NCBI RefSeq assembly: GCF_030704535.1
Contig: NC_081818.1
Span: 26,699,001 to 26,763,000 of the forward strand
Length of the DNA: 64,000 bases
Direction of reading: 5' to 3'
Source: Vitis vinifera
Taxonomy: Eukaryota; Streptophyta; Magnoliopsida; Vitales; Vitaceae
Shown here: piece by piece, positions 33,197 through 46,143 of the stretch
How the letters are laid out: each line of letters opens with the position of its first letter
How positions within the stretch are numbered: position 1 is the first letter of the stretch
The notes under the pieces: generated by a model
The model's database searches: none
What the model was told of the DNA's origin: nothing
Seen by the model: the letters and a program-made list of their open reading frames with translations, nothing else
Made by a program: the position numbers and the translations under genes

Positions 33197-36100
33197 TTAC
33201 CCAGTTCGTATTCGTTCCAATCGGTCCACACTCTTCCGAGCTCTTTCCAGTTGGTGGTCAATGCTTTTCCGGGACTTCTCATGGCAATCAACACTTCTCC
33301 GAGACCTTTCCATTTGGTCAAAAGACATTCTTAACTTTTCTAGCTTATCAGCATTATTGGACAGGTTTTTCTGTTTTTCAAGCCTGTCAGTGCTCTGCCT
33401 TGGTTTCTCTCTCCGGTCGGTGCTTTTCCTTGAAACCTCGAAAACATCAGTACTCCTCCGAGACTGCTCAAACTGATCTGTGCTTCTCCTAGAACTGTTC
33501 CTCTGGGAAGGCGATTTCTCCACAGTTGATACAAATTTCTTGAGATGCCTGATATACTCAGGATAGAGCTCTAAATCACAGTGGTTCCCTCCTTTAAGCC
33601 ATAGAGGTTCATACTTCTCTTTACACAGTTCCCAGAGTTGCTTGCCATGGGAACAATCAACTACTTCATCTGAAGTTCCCTACACAAAAAGATATAAAAT
33701 AATCAAAATAAAAGAGGTTTAAATAAAAATAACATCTGAGATAGTCCCAACTTTATGTTAATAGATGTAGCTCTCATAATCTTCTTGATACTAAGAGTTA
33801 CTGATTAATGAATGACACTACAGAAATTGTTACGGTTGAAGGCTTGTCAAGGGTTAGAATTCTTATGATATTTTTCCCAAATTTTTGAGAAGACATGAGA
33901 TCGAATTATAAACATTGACAAGAATCAGAAAGCTGGATGTCTTTTTATCTTATTCAGCTCTGCTTATGCAAATATTTCAAGCAACATAGAACACAAGCAT
34001 ATAGATAAAAAAAAGATGAGCACTGCATCCAACAGCAACAGTACACTCTTCTTCACAAAATCTGCGTTGAGTTAGTAAATTGAAGCATATAAACAGAAAT
34101 TTTGAAAGGACTAGAGGTATTATATTAAAATAGGAGAACTCTCCATGACTTAGAAATCAGTTTGGTCAAGAAAGCATACAAGACAAGCTCTGCTCAGTTG
34201 CAGACCAAGCCACCTGTATATCAGTCTTACAGAAAAGTTCATGATGTCAGCAAACACCAGTGTTTTTGTGAATACGACAGGGAATATGAGTCGTGATTGG
34301 ATAACTAATAGGGCCCGACTTAGGTTACCTGGATCCTTCTTTCATTGAACACCTATATTCATGATCACCACCATCACTCTCTTATCTCGGAAAAACAACT
34401 TCTGAAACTCAACCTGCCTTTCTTCATCTATGCATTGCAAGAGAAATTGGGAGCCTATATACACCATCCATGGGTGAGGAGATGGTTATCCAAAGATTAC
34501 TGAATGTGTAATGGTAAAAAATCAACTTTAAAATGGTTCTAGAATATCTCCTACAGTGATGGCCATTATCCCCCTTTTCCATCAGTTGAGATCCAGATGC
34601 AGCAATATTTCCTTCTCATAGAGATTAACCAGCTCAAAAGGAGGGGTTGGACTCTTCCAAGTAGATGTTACTTGTGCAAAGGAGCGGAGGAAACGGCAGA
34701 CCACTTGCTTCTACATTGTTCCAAAGCAAGAATGGTGTGACACTTGATTTTTTCTCTTTTTGGAGTGGAGTGGGTTATGCATTATTTAGTTAGAGGAAAC
34801 TTGTTGGTTTGGAAGGAGAGGAACAAAAGGGCTTTTAATGCTGTTGAGCAATCCAACCAAACAGTCAAATCTGTTTTTTTTGTATACTTTTGGGAATTGG
34901 GCTGTATATAGAGGATCACACAATGTCAATGATAGATTTTGTAGATTGGTTGAGCTTAAAGTAAGGAGAGGGGTTTTTCTGTTTATTTCATTTGTTGCCA
35001 TTGGACGTTTTTTGTATACTTCGTGCATACTGTACTACGCCTCCTCTTAAGCGCTTTTAATACATACTTACCTGTTTGCCTATAAAAGAAAAAAAAAAAA
35101 AGAGATTAACCAGATAGGAACTGTTATATTTCTTTTACCTTAAGTGAAGTTATTTATTTATTAATTTTGATAGGACTTGAGTGGATCTATTTCTTTTACC
35201 CTGAGTGAATTTATTGTGTCTGCTTGTCAATCATCAAAAGTGGCCATATATTGCTCACTAAAATGACAGCTTGTTTGGTTTATGGTCCTTGCATAGACCC
35301 AAAGACCAACAAAGCCTAGAATTGACTGACAGTTGAAAAGAATAGGATTAGAACCAAACTGACAAATGGTCAAACATGCATGGTGCATCAGTCGTGAAGG
35401 ATGAAGGTGCAAAATGCAGATAAAAAAATTCAAAAAGACAGACAATGAAGTGACATCAATCTCAATTAATACATACTAATCATTGTCTCAAACTACCATA
35501 AAACTTGAGACATGGAAAAATTATGAAGGTTAAAAAACAACAATTAAAGTAATGAATGATGTAGGTTTATGGTTATGGCTGAAAAAGTTTACAACATCGA
35601 TATATTGTTGAGAATACCAATATGTTCTTTAAGTCCTCAGTCCAACCTTCAATTACAACACAAAAACCATGCTTTAACAAATAACTTATTTGAGAGTTAA
35701 ATAGATGTAAAAGTAGTACTAGTGTAATGTAAAAGAAGTACTAGCATGTGATTTCTTGGCCACTTAGTAAAATTGAAACTAGAAAAGCCTCCAGAATAAA
35801 CTAGAAATTGTTAAATTCCATCATTAACCCAAAATTATATTCAAACAAAGAAGAAACAAATCTAATCATCTTCATGCCAGTCACACAATAAAGTATACAT
35901 CTAGAAAGAATACGGGCATGATTTTACAACCACCACACTCAATTCTTCTTATTCGGGAAAAAGAAGATTAAGAATGTTTGACATGACATACTTACATGAA
36001 TGATGAGCACAGGACAATTAACCAGTGGAATTTTGTCAATGTTCTGCACACAATCAACAGAAACCAGCACTCAATTCCATAAAAAATAAATGCAATTATT

Positions 36101-39100
36101 TTTCAATTAATATATATATATATATATATATAAAGTAATGCTAGATATTTTGAAGAAGATACCTTATAAATGTCAAACCAGTATGTTCGCTTTACAGGAT
36201 ACATAACTCTTAAACCTGAAAGTATAGGACTATGCAAAACAACAGCTCTTAACTGAGGCAGCCTAGCAGCAAGATCCAGTGTTGGGCCGCTCCCAACAGA
36301 TTGGCCATAAAGGATGATATCTTCCTGCTTTGCACCATAACTCTCTTCAAGACACTTGTATACAGCTTCAATATCTGCATATGTATTCTGCTCACTTGGC
36401 TACAATACAGGCAACATATGGGTTTTAGATGACAATTTCAGCTACTATTGTACTGCCATTAGCAAACATAACTGAAATCTTTTTATCATGAATAGAAAAG
36501 AAAGCAACAAACCTTCCCAGATGATTGCCCGTACCCAGAATAATCGTACCTGCATATAGTTACAGATGTGAGTGAGAAAAGTGTATTCCCATGCTTAATT
36601 GTCAACTAATGCATATTTAAGAATATTTCTCCACTTTGAAGATACAAGTGGGAATAATAAGAATGCTTGTCTCATTTAGCTTATGGTATTTAGTCCCACT
36701 AATGTGGATAGCATACTCCTCTGGAAACAGAGACACAAGCAAGCAATGAAGGAAGTTAACTTTGCAACCTATAATGAGGCATGTGATAAAGTAAGAGAGT
36801 AATCATGTAGTAATTTGAAAGCCATATATTAGTTATTCTGCATGTGATCACAAGGTAAGAAAAAAGTGAATTGATGTTGGTTGGGGCAATGATGCATGAC
36901 CTTAGAATTCTTCAATATTCTGTATCTCTCTGATTGATATATTGTCTTGTGCTGAGGCCTAGTTAGTAATAACAACTCTAGGGCACAATGGAAAACAACA
37001 ACATATGAATTTTATTTTGATTTGCTTCATCAGATTATATATGGAAGTTAACTTTGCACCCTATAATGAGGCATGTGATAAAGTTATAGCAATCATGTAG
37101 TAATTTGAAAGCCATATATATTAGTTATTCTGCATGTGATCACATGGTAAGAAAAAAGTGAATTGATGTTGGTTGGGGCAATGATACATGGCCTTAGAAT
37201 TCTTCAATATTTTGTATCTCTCTGATTGATACATTGTCTTGTGCTGAGACCTAGTTAGTAATAATAACTCTAGGGTACAGTGGAAAACAACAACATATGA
37301 ATTTTATTTTGATTTGCATCATCAGATTGTATATCATTGCCCCTGGAGTTATTATTACTAACTAGGCCTCAGCACAAGACAATGTATCAATCAGAGAGAA
37401 ACAAAATATTGAAGAATTCTAAGGTCATGCATCATTGTCCCAACCAACATCAATTCACTTTTTTCTCATATTGTGATCACATGCAGAATAACTAATATAT
37501 GGCTTTCACTTTTATTTTTTATTACAAGAATGTTTTGCATGTGAGTGCTAGTCTTGTAAGCATGGCTATATTTTTGAGAGTCATCTGAAATGGTTTTGTG
37601 ACCATTTAAAAGGTTGCCAATTAAGGAAAGAAAGAAAAATTTAATGTTGTGTCCAAGGAATAATGTTGTGTCCAAGGAATAGATTGTGAAATCATTATAC
37701 ATAGAGCTGGCATCAGCATTTGGTAATTCATTTAAAAGTAGAAAAGCTGGGAGCTTTAAGAACGTGAAATTGAATATAAACATGACACATGACACATGAC
37801 ACATGACACAGATGCTGCCCAAAGCAAGCACATTCTCCAAAATGATCCTCTGTACCGGTCTAGTGTTTTTGTAACTAAACTAAATGATGTCAAAATTTGA
37901 AACTAAAACAAACGGTAACAAGGGAATAAAATAAAGGTGGTAATGTACAGACCCAAGGTACAGGTAAGTTTTCCTAACATATTTATTATTGAAAACTCCT
38001 AATACCACGCATCATTTCTGAAGATAAGATACAGGAGTAACTTCCAAATTTGCCTCATGAAAACTTCAAGCAGACTGAAAGTTGCCAACCAACGGTTCCT
38101 TGAGAGCAATTCTAGAACAATGTCTCATTATTATTTCAACTAAATCTGTTTGAACCTTAGCAACCTATTTAGTTCTTTACTATTAAATTTTTTTATAAAG
38201 TTTAAATAGAGTTTTACCTTGTAATAAACTATGTGATACCCGACTACAATTTTTTCTAAGCAAATTAACAATACATATTAATAAGGCACCTAGCAAAACC
38301 CCATTAAAAAGTTAACCAGAAAGTATTTCCTCAAACAAAAATCCAGTCACCAAAGTATAATATTGATAAGTCCTTGGGGATCTTTGACTGGATTTCAAAA
38401 GTTTAACAGTCACAAGAATTTCCTAAAAACCAGTCACCAAGGCATGTTATTGATGGACAAGTATAGAGCTTCTGCACTCAGTACTTAATGGTTAATACAC
38501 ATGTTATTAGTGTAGTTCTAAAATTTGAATCAAGTGTGCAATTGAAACCTTCAAATTAAAAATCAAATTCAAAACATAAACATTAGCTGATAAAATCCCC
38601 ATTAAGTCATAAAAAAAAGGAAGAATGAAAAAATACCCCATAATATCCACAGTGAGATACACTGGTAGCAACAGTGTTTTTTCTCATCTCATCGAATAGA
38701 ATTCGGTTATGAATCAACCTCTACAAAAAGGAACATGCGATAACAACTAGAAAGAAGATCACTACAGTACTACACCATTTCAAGAAAGAAAATTAAGCTA
38801 TGTGCCAAATTGGCAATTTTCAACTCTTCTATGGAAACCTCTTTAATTTGATTATTTATGGATCTAACAAACAATCATTAACAACTGATCTTGGATCAAT
38901 CCTCAAAATGGCATTGGTCTTCTAATGGAGATCAATTGATCAATTCTAGGAAAGGTGTGCTAAATAGGCAAAGGGGTCATAAACTCTTATACTCTATGCC
39001 TAACAGAAGAAAAATATGGATCAATTGACAGAGACTGAACACCACCTCTAGGAAATTAAACCACCTTTCAGCAAACTATGGCTTGAATTACATCATTTAA

Positions 39101-39818
39101 CGCCCCCAATATCTAATAACTTCCAATTAAACCCAAATGCAAAGAGGGATCCAAACTAAAATTCTCACTATAACCAGCCAAATCTCCATGTTCAGCAAAT
39201 TTCCGAGAATCCCGGCTCAGCACTCTAAATTTTCCATTTCTTTTAAATAAAAAGGAAATAAATAAACAAAATCATCAAAAAAATGGAAGCGAGCACAACT
39301 AAATACATCTAAAAAACCCAGACGCCAAAAGTCTCTCTTGACACAAACCACTGTGAAACCAAAATCCCCGATGCCGGAACTCTCTATTTTTTTTTTTCCC
39401 TTTTCTTCCTACACAAATCAGCTGCAGTATCAAAACCCAGATCCAAAAACTCACAAAACAGTAAGAGACAAAAGAAAGAGAAGCTGAATATTGCATTAAG
39501 AAGAAGAAGACAGTACCCCATGAGATTAACTCTCAAGTGGATGCTCAATTCGATGAAGAGCTCATACATCTGGCCCAGATCGGCGGCGTTGCCATGAGAG
39601 TAGAGAAGGGTTGAGGTCGCCATGGGGTGCCGAACATACACCGCCACAATCTCGGTGCCCCGACGAGTGGGCAATTTGAGCACCTCCACGTTTTCACGGT
39701 GCGGGAAGGGACTGAGAAGCAACAGCCCAGTGAGGTCGTCCCTGATGAGCTTGTAAGATGGTGGGTTGGGTGGAAAGAAGGCGAACTTGGCAGCCATGGA
39801 TGAAGTAACTCCACCCAT
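33197..39818 (-). CDS. ABHD17-like alpha/beta hydrolase (acyl-protein thioesterase)
   Basis: Five exons on the minus strand (39818-39517, 36549-36513, 36399-36163, 36043-35996, 33679-33197) join in frame into 368 aa; introns are GT-AG. The fold is an alpha/beta hydrolase: oxyanion region [28 protein letters not shown], nucleophile elbow GQSVGSG (Ser about 147), acid GTSDEVVD (about 212) and catalytic His in GGNHCDLE (about 241). ABHD17 proteins remove palmitate from membrane proteins, and Arabidopsis ABHD17-like enzymes (ABAPTs) have this activity, so the same is inferred. The protein starts MGGVTSS, fitting an N-myristoylation signal (Gly2, Ser6); an ATG eight codons upstream (39842) would bury that glycine. 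Residues about 265-365 are a low-complexity basic tail with about eight R-x-S-[TVIF]-D repeats. Intron 4 carries a LINE, intron 1 a large direct/inverted repeat. Confidence 0.93.
34633..35100 (+). mobile_element. 5'-truncated LINE with poly-A tail and 13-bp target duplication
   Basis: AGAGATTAACCAG occurs at 34620-34632 and 35101-35113. Between them is 468 bases that encode the C-terminal zinc-binding end of a LINE-type polyprotein ([18 protein letters not shown]... TADHLLLHC, about 34637-34730) and end in TATAAAAG plus a poly-A run. This is an L1-type LINE copy truncated at its 5' end. It lies in intron 4 of the minus-strand ABHD17-like gene, in opposite orientation. Confidence 0.9.
36751..37508. 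repeat. tandem 292-bp direct repeat plus inverted third copy
   Basis: Copy 1 (36751-37042) and copy 2 (37043-37334) begin GGAAGTTAACTTTGCA and are highly similar over their whole length. A third copy, 37335-37508, is inverted and matches the part of each unit from GAAAGCCATATATTAG to about CAATG/CAGTG. Copy 2 (arm about 37107-37282) and the inverted copy can pair as a stem of about 170 bases around a loop of about 50. The array is in intron 1 of the ABHD17-like gene, so the primary transcript could form a long hairpin. Confidence 0.88.
37780..37807. repeat. ACATGAC heptamer, four copies
   Basis: Four perfect tandem copies of ACATGAC followed by a partial fifth. A 19-bp perfect duplication (AATGTTGTGTCCAAGGAAT, twice) lies just upstream at about 37643-37680. 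Both are within intron 1 of the ABHD17-like gene. Confidence 0.85.
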
Positions 39819-42800
39819 CTCCACCTCTCTCAAAGTTTTCAACTCCTCTCTCTAAACTCCACCTTTCTCTCTGTCTCTCAAGACTCTCAACACTCCCTCT
39901 ATCTCTATCTGAACTAAAATCAGATAGACATTCTCTCTTTCCTTCTTTTTCTTTGATTTTCCAGAAGGTGCTTTTGGAGACTAAGATGGAGGGGAGAGCT
40001 TTACTATCACTTTTCTTGGAGTAGCTAAGTAGCAAGGCATGGACCTTCCATTATTTTTGGGATCATGTGAAACAGACACTGTGCCCCTAGTTTTTTTCTT
40101 TTCTTTTTCTTTTTCTTTTTTTCTTTTTTCCTTTTTCATTTCTCCTCCTCTAGCCTCTTACCAACTGAAAATGATTGATTTTTTGTTTTCAGAATATTTG
40201 AAATCCCCATTCCAAGGAAAGTGATCTATTTATTTATTTATTTATATTTTTTTTCTTAAACAAAATAACCCAATATTTGAATTTGTTGCATATTTGGAAA
40301 TTTGACTTTAAAAGGCATATATTTTCATAAAGTACAAAAGTACTAAATGAAATATATTAAATGTAAAATTAAATAAAAAATTGTTCACAAGTATATTTTC
40401 CAAAACTTGGAGTGAAATATTTTTTTTTTTTATATACATTTTCCATCTTTTCTTATTATTATTATTATTGTTATTATTATTTTTTGTCCAAAACATTCAA
40501 GATCATACCTCAACAGCAAGGGGTTAAATTGACCTAGTTGAATCCGATTTTGGCATCAAATTGATAAATACAATGAGAGTGAAGTGGATGGGCTTTTGTA
40601 GTTTTTGGCACAATCCTCCTTCATTGCTGTGTTTTTTTTTTTCTTTAATTAAATTTTCCCAGGAAACGTGTGGAACAGTTGGGGGGCCTGAGCCTCAAAT
40701 TAGGCAATCCAAATAGGTTCCCTCTTAAGCCTGGGCAGCCACAGCCAGCTGGAATCAATAACTTGGCTAACCACGTTCAAACAACCATATCATCTTTTCC
40801 TGATAATTTCCAAACAAACCACTGCTGCTCATTTAAAACACCCACAGCATGACGGATGTTTGATAGGCCTGATTTCCTTGGGCCCCAATTTGGGAAAACC
40901 ATTTTTTTTCCCCTGTGGTTCAGAATCCCCTACGTCTATTTGGCAGGCAGAGACTCTACACAATAAATTCAAGGTCTGGGCACTACTTATCTGAACATTA
41001 ATGTGAAAGTTTGAAGTTTCAAAGGTTGCTTGTAATGACCAATGACACAGATGTTTTCGAAAAGGATTGAAAGGGAAAGAAGCATCAAAGCTAAGGTCTC
41101 AAGGAAAAGATGTGGTGGGCAAAGTTCCTTTTGTGGATTGTAACCCCATGTTGGAATTCACAATCCAAATTTACTTACTATCAAATACACTTAAGTACAG
41201 TACAGAGACCCAAGACCCAGTTCACCATCAAACAACGATTCCAAACAAACAAAGAATCATTTTTATTTTTCAGTTTCTGCCATGCCCTTGACCTTGGTTC
41301 CTTTGATTATTCACTGCTCATCTCGTAGAAGATCCCCCGACACTCCCTGAGAAAAAGTTAGGAGAAATCTTTGAAAAATCAGATGGTACATGATATACAA
41401 GTTCATCTGGTCAAATATGATCATATTGATTTCCAGGGTTCAGATATTCTGTAGGGTGGACCTGTCAAGTGGTAGGCCCTGCTCTACTATACAACAGCTA
41501 ATGTGTAAGCCATGGCATTATGGGGCCAAATTAGAGGGCTAAGCCTGGAATCAAGGTCACAAGAAAGGAGGGGGAAATGACTTAGGCACCAACTAATATA
41601 ATTAGAGGTTAAGAAGGAAAGAACAATGACAAAATAAATGAATGTTTGTGTCATCATGAGGACCATAAGGATAAGAGGAGAAAGAAAAAAGAAGTGGTGG
41701 GTCTCACTCACATTTTGACTGCATCTTCCTATTATTGCGAGGGGATGATGAGACATGTCTGTGGGTAGAGACGTTGAAGATGCTCACATGGGTTTTATTC
41801 TTACATTTTTGTTGGTCCCTATGGTTCTAACATGAGAAATCAAACAAGGATAGGCTAAGGCAACCACAGCCTAGAAGCCCATGAGGTGCCTTCCCCTCTT
41901 TTTTGCCTAATGGCATCTGGAGAAATATATCCATGTTCGTCACAACCCCAGATAACATGGTCTAAAGCATGGAAAAAGTACAGGATTTCACTTTTTTTTT
42001 GTCACATGTCTAGTTGGAATGACTACAATAGCCAATTTTTTGAGTGGGCAACTGCTATCCGTATTTTGATAAAAAACTAAGAGAATGTTATTTTACGTAT
42101 CCTTCATCAGGACCAGTGGGTGTCATCCAATTCTTCTATGATTGTAGTGTCTTGTTGATCAATACAAGAGAGGCAATTCAACTCACCAAGACGGGTTGTC
42201 CCCTTTACAAGAAACAGTGGGAACCACCCAATTCTTTTAGAGCAGTGGTGCTATTCAAATACTAGAAGGTTGTATCTTGAATCACTAGGACGGCTTGTCC
42301 AACAACAGTAGGTGTCCCAGTGCTAATGTTCCATTGTTTAAGATACAAAAGTACATACACTGGGTTGAGATTGAATAAAACATTTGACCCCTGGTCAACC
42401 ACAACTGGCATAGTGATACACCCTAAGCAACATCTCTGATAGGTGATTCTCTTCAACCCCACCTGACTCCAATGATACATATTTATAGGCACAATGACAT
42501 GATGCAAGTTAAAAAAGAAACTTCCTATTATCTCCACTAGTAGCTAATGATGGTATGCATAGGGTGTACTGAATTCATTCAAAATGTAAAACTCAAGGAA
42601 TGTATTGCATCATGCTAAGTAACTATGTAGGCTGCATGTGGAAAGGCAAAAGAAAACCTCAAATATCAAGAGGAAAAAAAATCCAAGGGTATAATTTCAG
42701 CACAATGCAATCATTGGAACAATAGAACAACCCTTCAATCTATAACCAAACCAAACAAACACCCAGCCAACCAAACACCATCCCAATCCCAACACAAAAC

Positions 42801-43924
42801 ACAATACACAAAAGAAAGAAAAGATTCAAACTATCCCCATCTTCAAGAACTGATGAAGTTTAAAATATTGGGCTTGTTGAAAGTAAATGCCTAACTTGAC
42901 TAAGTTTTTCCCCATCCCAGGGGCATTAGCATGATGAAGGGCATCACTTCAAACTTATGCAAGTAGTTAGAGATGCGGTTACCCATACCAAGCCATAACA
43001 ATTGAATTATGACCTCTGAGTTACAAATGATCTGCTCCTGAATGCAAGGTCTCGTATGGAGTAAAATGCAATTCCAGGATGAGAAAGAAAAATTATACAT
43101 ACAAAACCTGGAATCCATGAGTAGACCTAGAAGTTTAAAGTATAAAGCCTTAGGCATTGCTGATTTCATTTCAAAAACATCTCTAAGTGATTGTTTCCAT
43201 TTTAAATGATCTTCCTACAATTTTCAACCCATAAAAAAGGAGAGAAAATCATGAATGAGAAGTTCTTTGACATTTGTCGTTTTACCACAGCCTTCTTGCT
43301 GCATTTATTTTTTTACCACAAGGGACTCTCAAGCTGACATTCACATAGTGTTGTTCAATTGGAGAAAAGTCATCTAATGCTGCCCCTGGAGTTAAAACTT
43401 CGTAGAAAGTAAAACTGAATTCTCTAGAATGAAAAACCCAAAATGTTGGACCACATGGAACTTGAGATACATAAAACTGAGATTCTACAATGGGTTTTAT
43501 TCATCTCAATGGAGCCTTTATCCTGAATGGATTGGCTAACAATTTCTTTTCTGCCATCTAACCATTTCTAGGGTAACATTCTCAAATTAATTAAATACAC
43601 TTTCTAGAGCAACACTTTCTATTCAACCGAATGATGCATACACTAAATTAAGCCAAGTCAAGAATACTGTGTCACAGGGGAATTTCACTATTCACCACTA
43701 GATCATCGGCTATATCCGACAAATTTGCCACTCTTCCTTATCTCTCAGACATGGAATAAGTGAATAATTTTTAGAGTAGCTTGGCTTTGCAAAACCCTCC
43801 ACCCAAACCATTTAGGGTTGGCTACACATAAACCTTTTCACCATAAAGCTTTATCCTGGGAATACCTTTTTTTCCCTTAAATATGTGATATCATGGCTTT
43901 CTGCTTTTCCTTAATCACATTGTT
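39819..43924. other. intergenic region upstream of the ABHD17-like gene
   Basis: The first 200 bases hold the GA-rich leader and promoter of the minus-strand ABHD17-like gene, then a TTTTTC-rich tract near 40100. The rest has no credible coding region. Degraded transposon DNA is likely between 42500 and 43900, but no terminus or domain could be named. Confidence 0.45.
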
Positions 43925-45260
43925 CTTCTCCTTCATCTTAACCTTGAAGTTGAATCAAATCCCCCATCTTGCTGGTGCATTACTCACATGCCCTAACCAT
44001 CCGAAATGACTTTTTCATACCTTGTCCTGCATGTGCTTGTCTAACTTCTCAATAATGCTTTTATTTCTTATTTTATCCATTTCATAGCCCCACTCATCCA
44101 TCTCAACATTCGTATTTCTGGAATGTTCATTTTAAGGGCAAGTTGATGCTTGCCTACCAGATGTTTCATGACATGAATTATAGTTACTTTACAACCATCT
44201 TATAAAATTTTCCTTTTCATTTGGAAGATATGGAAAACTGCCCCTTTTCTTTATTTCACCAGGTGCATCTAGAAGGAACACAATAGGAGAGTTTTTAAGT
44301 GGAGAACTTAAAAAGATCGTGCAAAGATATTTTCCTGCAATCTTTGTACCCATGGACAGAGGATCATCTAGTGATAGGAAGACTTTCTTAGACTTCATTT
44401 ATAACATGGTATGTGCATGGGTCTGAGGGATTGATATTTTTCTTACATGTCCCTTTGTTTTTGCCCTTTTTTCTGTCCCCAAGGATGGAGTAACTTGAAT
44501 ACTTTCAATGTACAAGGGGTCACTCCCTCTGGTGTTCTGATGTGATACACACTGATGCAGGACAACCCTAAGATGGTTGCCTACACTCAAGGGTAGGTGG
44601 ACTGGGGTTTTATTTTTAGGGTGTAAGGAGAGGAACAAGGAATAAATTTTATGGTAGAGAAACTTATAAGATAAGAAATAGAGAGAAAGAAGAAACAATG
44701 AAGAAAAGACTTTAATAAGGCTCAAATTCTAAGACTTTAATAACCTATTATGATTCTAATTCTAATTATAACATCCAAAGTCTACTAGGACTCTAATAAT
44801 GACTCAAATTCTAATTATATTATAACTTAACTAGTCAATCCTAATTTGATTCCAAAAAATATTAATCTTAATTTAATTCCAAGTAATATTAATCCTACTT
44901 TAATTACAACTAATACTAATTCCCTTTCTTGATATATATCTTGAAGATTCATCCTCATCACACACCTTGTCCATGACTTTTTTTTTTTTTAGGTTATACA
45001 TGACCACAAATACTCTAGAAGCACTTTCCCTCTTCATCCATCCCACTACAATCCTTTGGGCAACATTGTCTTCAGTTTTGCCCTCCTTATTGATCATGTA
45101 CTCAAGATAAAAGAAGGTCAATCTACTTCTAGTTTTACAAAAGCTGTATTTCATACGGAGCAATTTCTCAGAAAAGCTTCAGATTCAGAAGCATCTCTCC
45201 ACATTCTTAGCTCAGAGTTCATGCATACTCTAGGTTCATCAGGTAAACCTATAATAAGGA
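43925..45260 (-). mobile_element. interrupted RTE-type LINE relic
   Basis: On the minus strand two blocks of LINE reverse-transcriptase C-terminal sequence are recognisable. The upstream block (about 45260-44990) reads LRMWRDASESEAF, INKEGKTEDNVAQRI and GWMKRESASRVF. The downstream block (about 44235-43925) reads KGKFYKMVV, EIRMLRWMSG, YEMDKIRNKSIIEKL and FGWLGHV. This order is diagnostic of RTE-clade LINEs, where the blocks are normally only tens of codons apart. Here about 750 bases (44236-44989) of unrelated AT-rich sequence separate them, probably a later insertion, perhaps an LTR. Stops and frameshifts show long decay. The reading is by eye from short conserved words. Confidence 0.68.
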
Positions 45261-46143
45261 AAAATCTATCACTGCTTGTTTCTCTTTAGGCAATGAAATT
45301 GCAGATGAACTCACCATCTTCAAGAGCAAACATTGTTTGACATCAAGATTTTGATCTTCCACATATGGTAATGGACTTTTTTCCTATCAACAGAATTGAC
45401 ATCAGTTGAAATATGAAACCTTTAATTTATGTTATTTCTTCCATAAGCTATGTGTCAATAAATTTCCCATATAACTAAGACGTCTTTCTCATATCAAGGG
45501 AATAAACAGGGCTCCGGGACAAGTTTATCCACATAGCATAGCATTTGTATGATCTCATCAAAATTCCACTCGTATCCAGTAGAGTGCATTAAACAAAAAT
45601 AAAACATTACAATCAGCTAAAGCAGACCTTTATTAACTTTCAGGGGATTAAAAAAGAACCTGTTCAGGGCTCCTATTCCCTCACTCCTTAAAAGAAGCCA
45701 ACAGTTTTTTTTCTTTTGAAAAACTAGAACTTCCCTCATGGGAGGCCCCCTGACTCCCCTTCTTTAACTAATTACCGCTTCACTTGGCGACTTGAGGAGG
45801 GTATAAGCCACTTTCAACTACTTTTTAAAATCATAGGGACCCTAAAAGGAGTGGATAATGTTGGAGTCACCTTAACAGCCCCACTGGTGGAGGGGGCATG
45901 TGCGAGGTTGGCGCCCATGTCCCTGCATGATTGCATAAAACAGAGAAGGAAAAAAGAACATGCGGGATCACAAACAGTAGCTGTGAACACAAACAGTTAG
46001 CCCTTGGGCAATCACTTCCACCATCTTTTGGCAGTTGAGAGTAATAAAAGCGGGAATTTCCATTCCACAAGATATAAATGTAAAATTAGAAGAATCAACA
46101 AGTTTAATGCCTTCCGGAATACATCGATTCTCACCTAATGAAT
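45261..46143. other. spacer between LINE relic and mS38 gene
   Basis: No gene recognised. The part near 46143 should contain the 3' untranslated region of the minus-strand mS38 gene. Confidence 0.45.

Noticed and set aside
37466-37840. 124-codon minus-strand ORF in the ABHD17-like intron
   Set aside because: It spans the inverted repeat and the ACATGAC repeat and has no conserved features.
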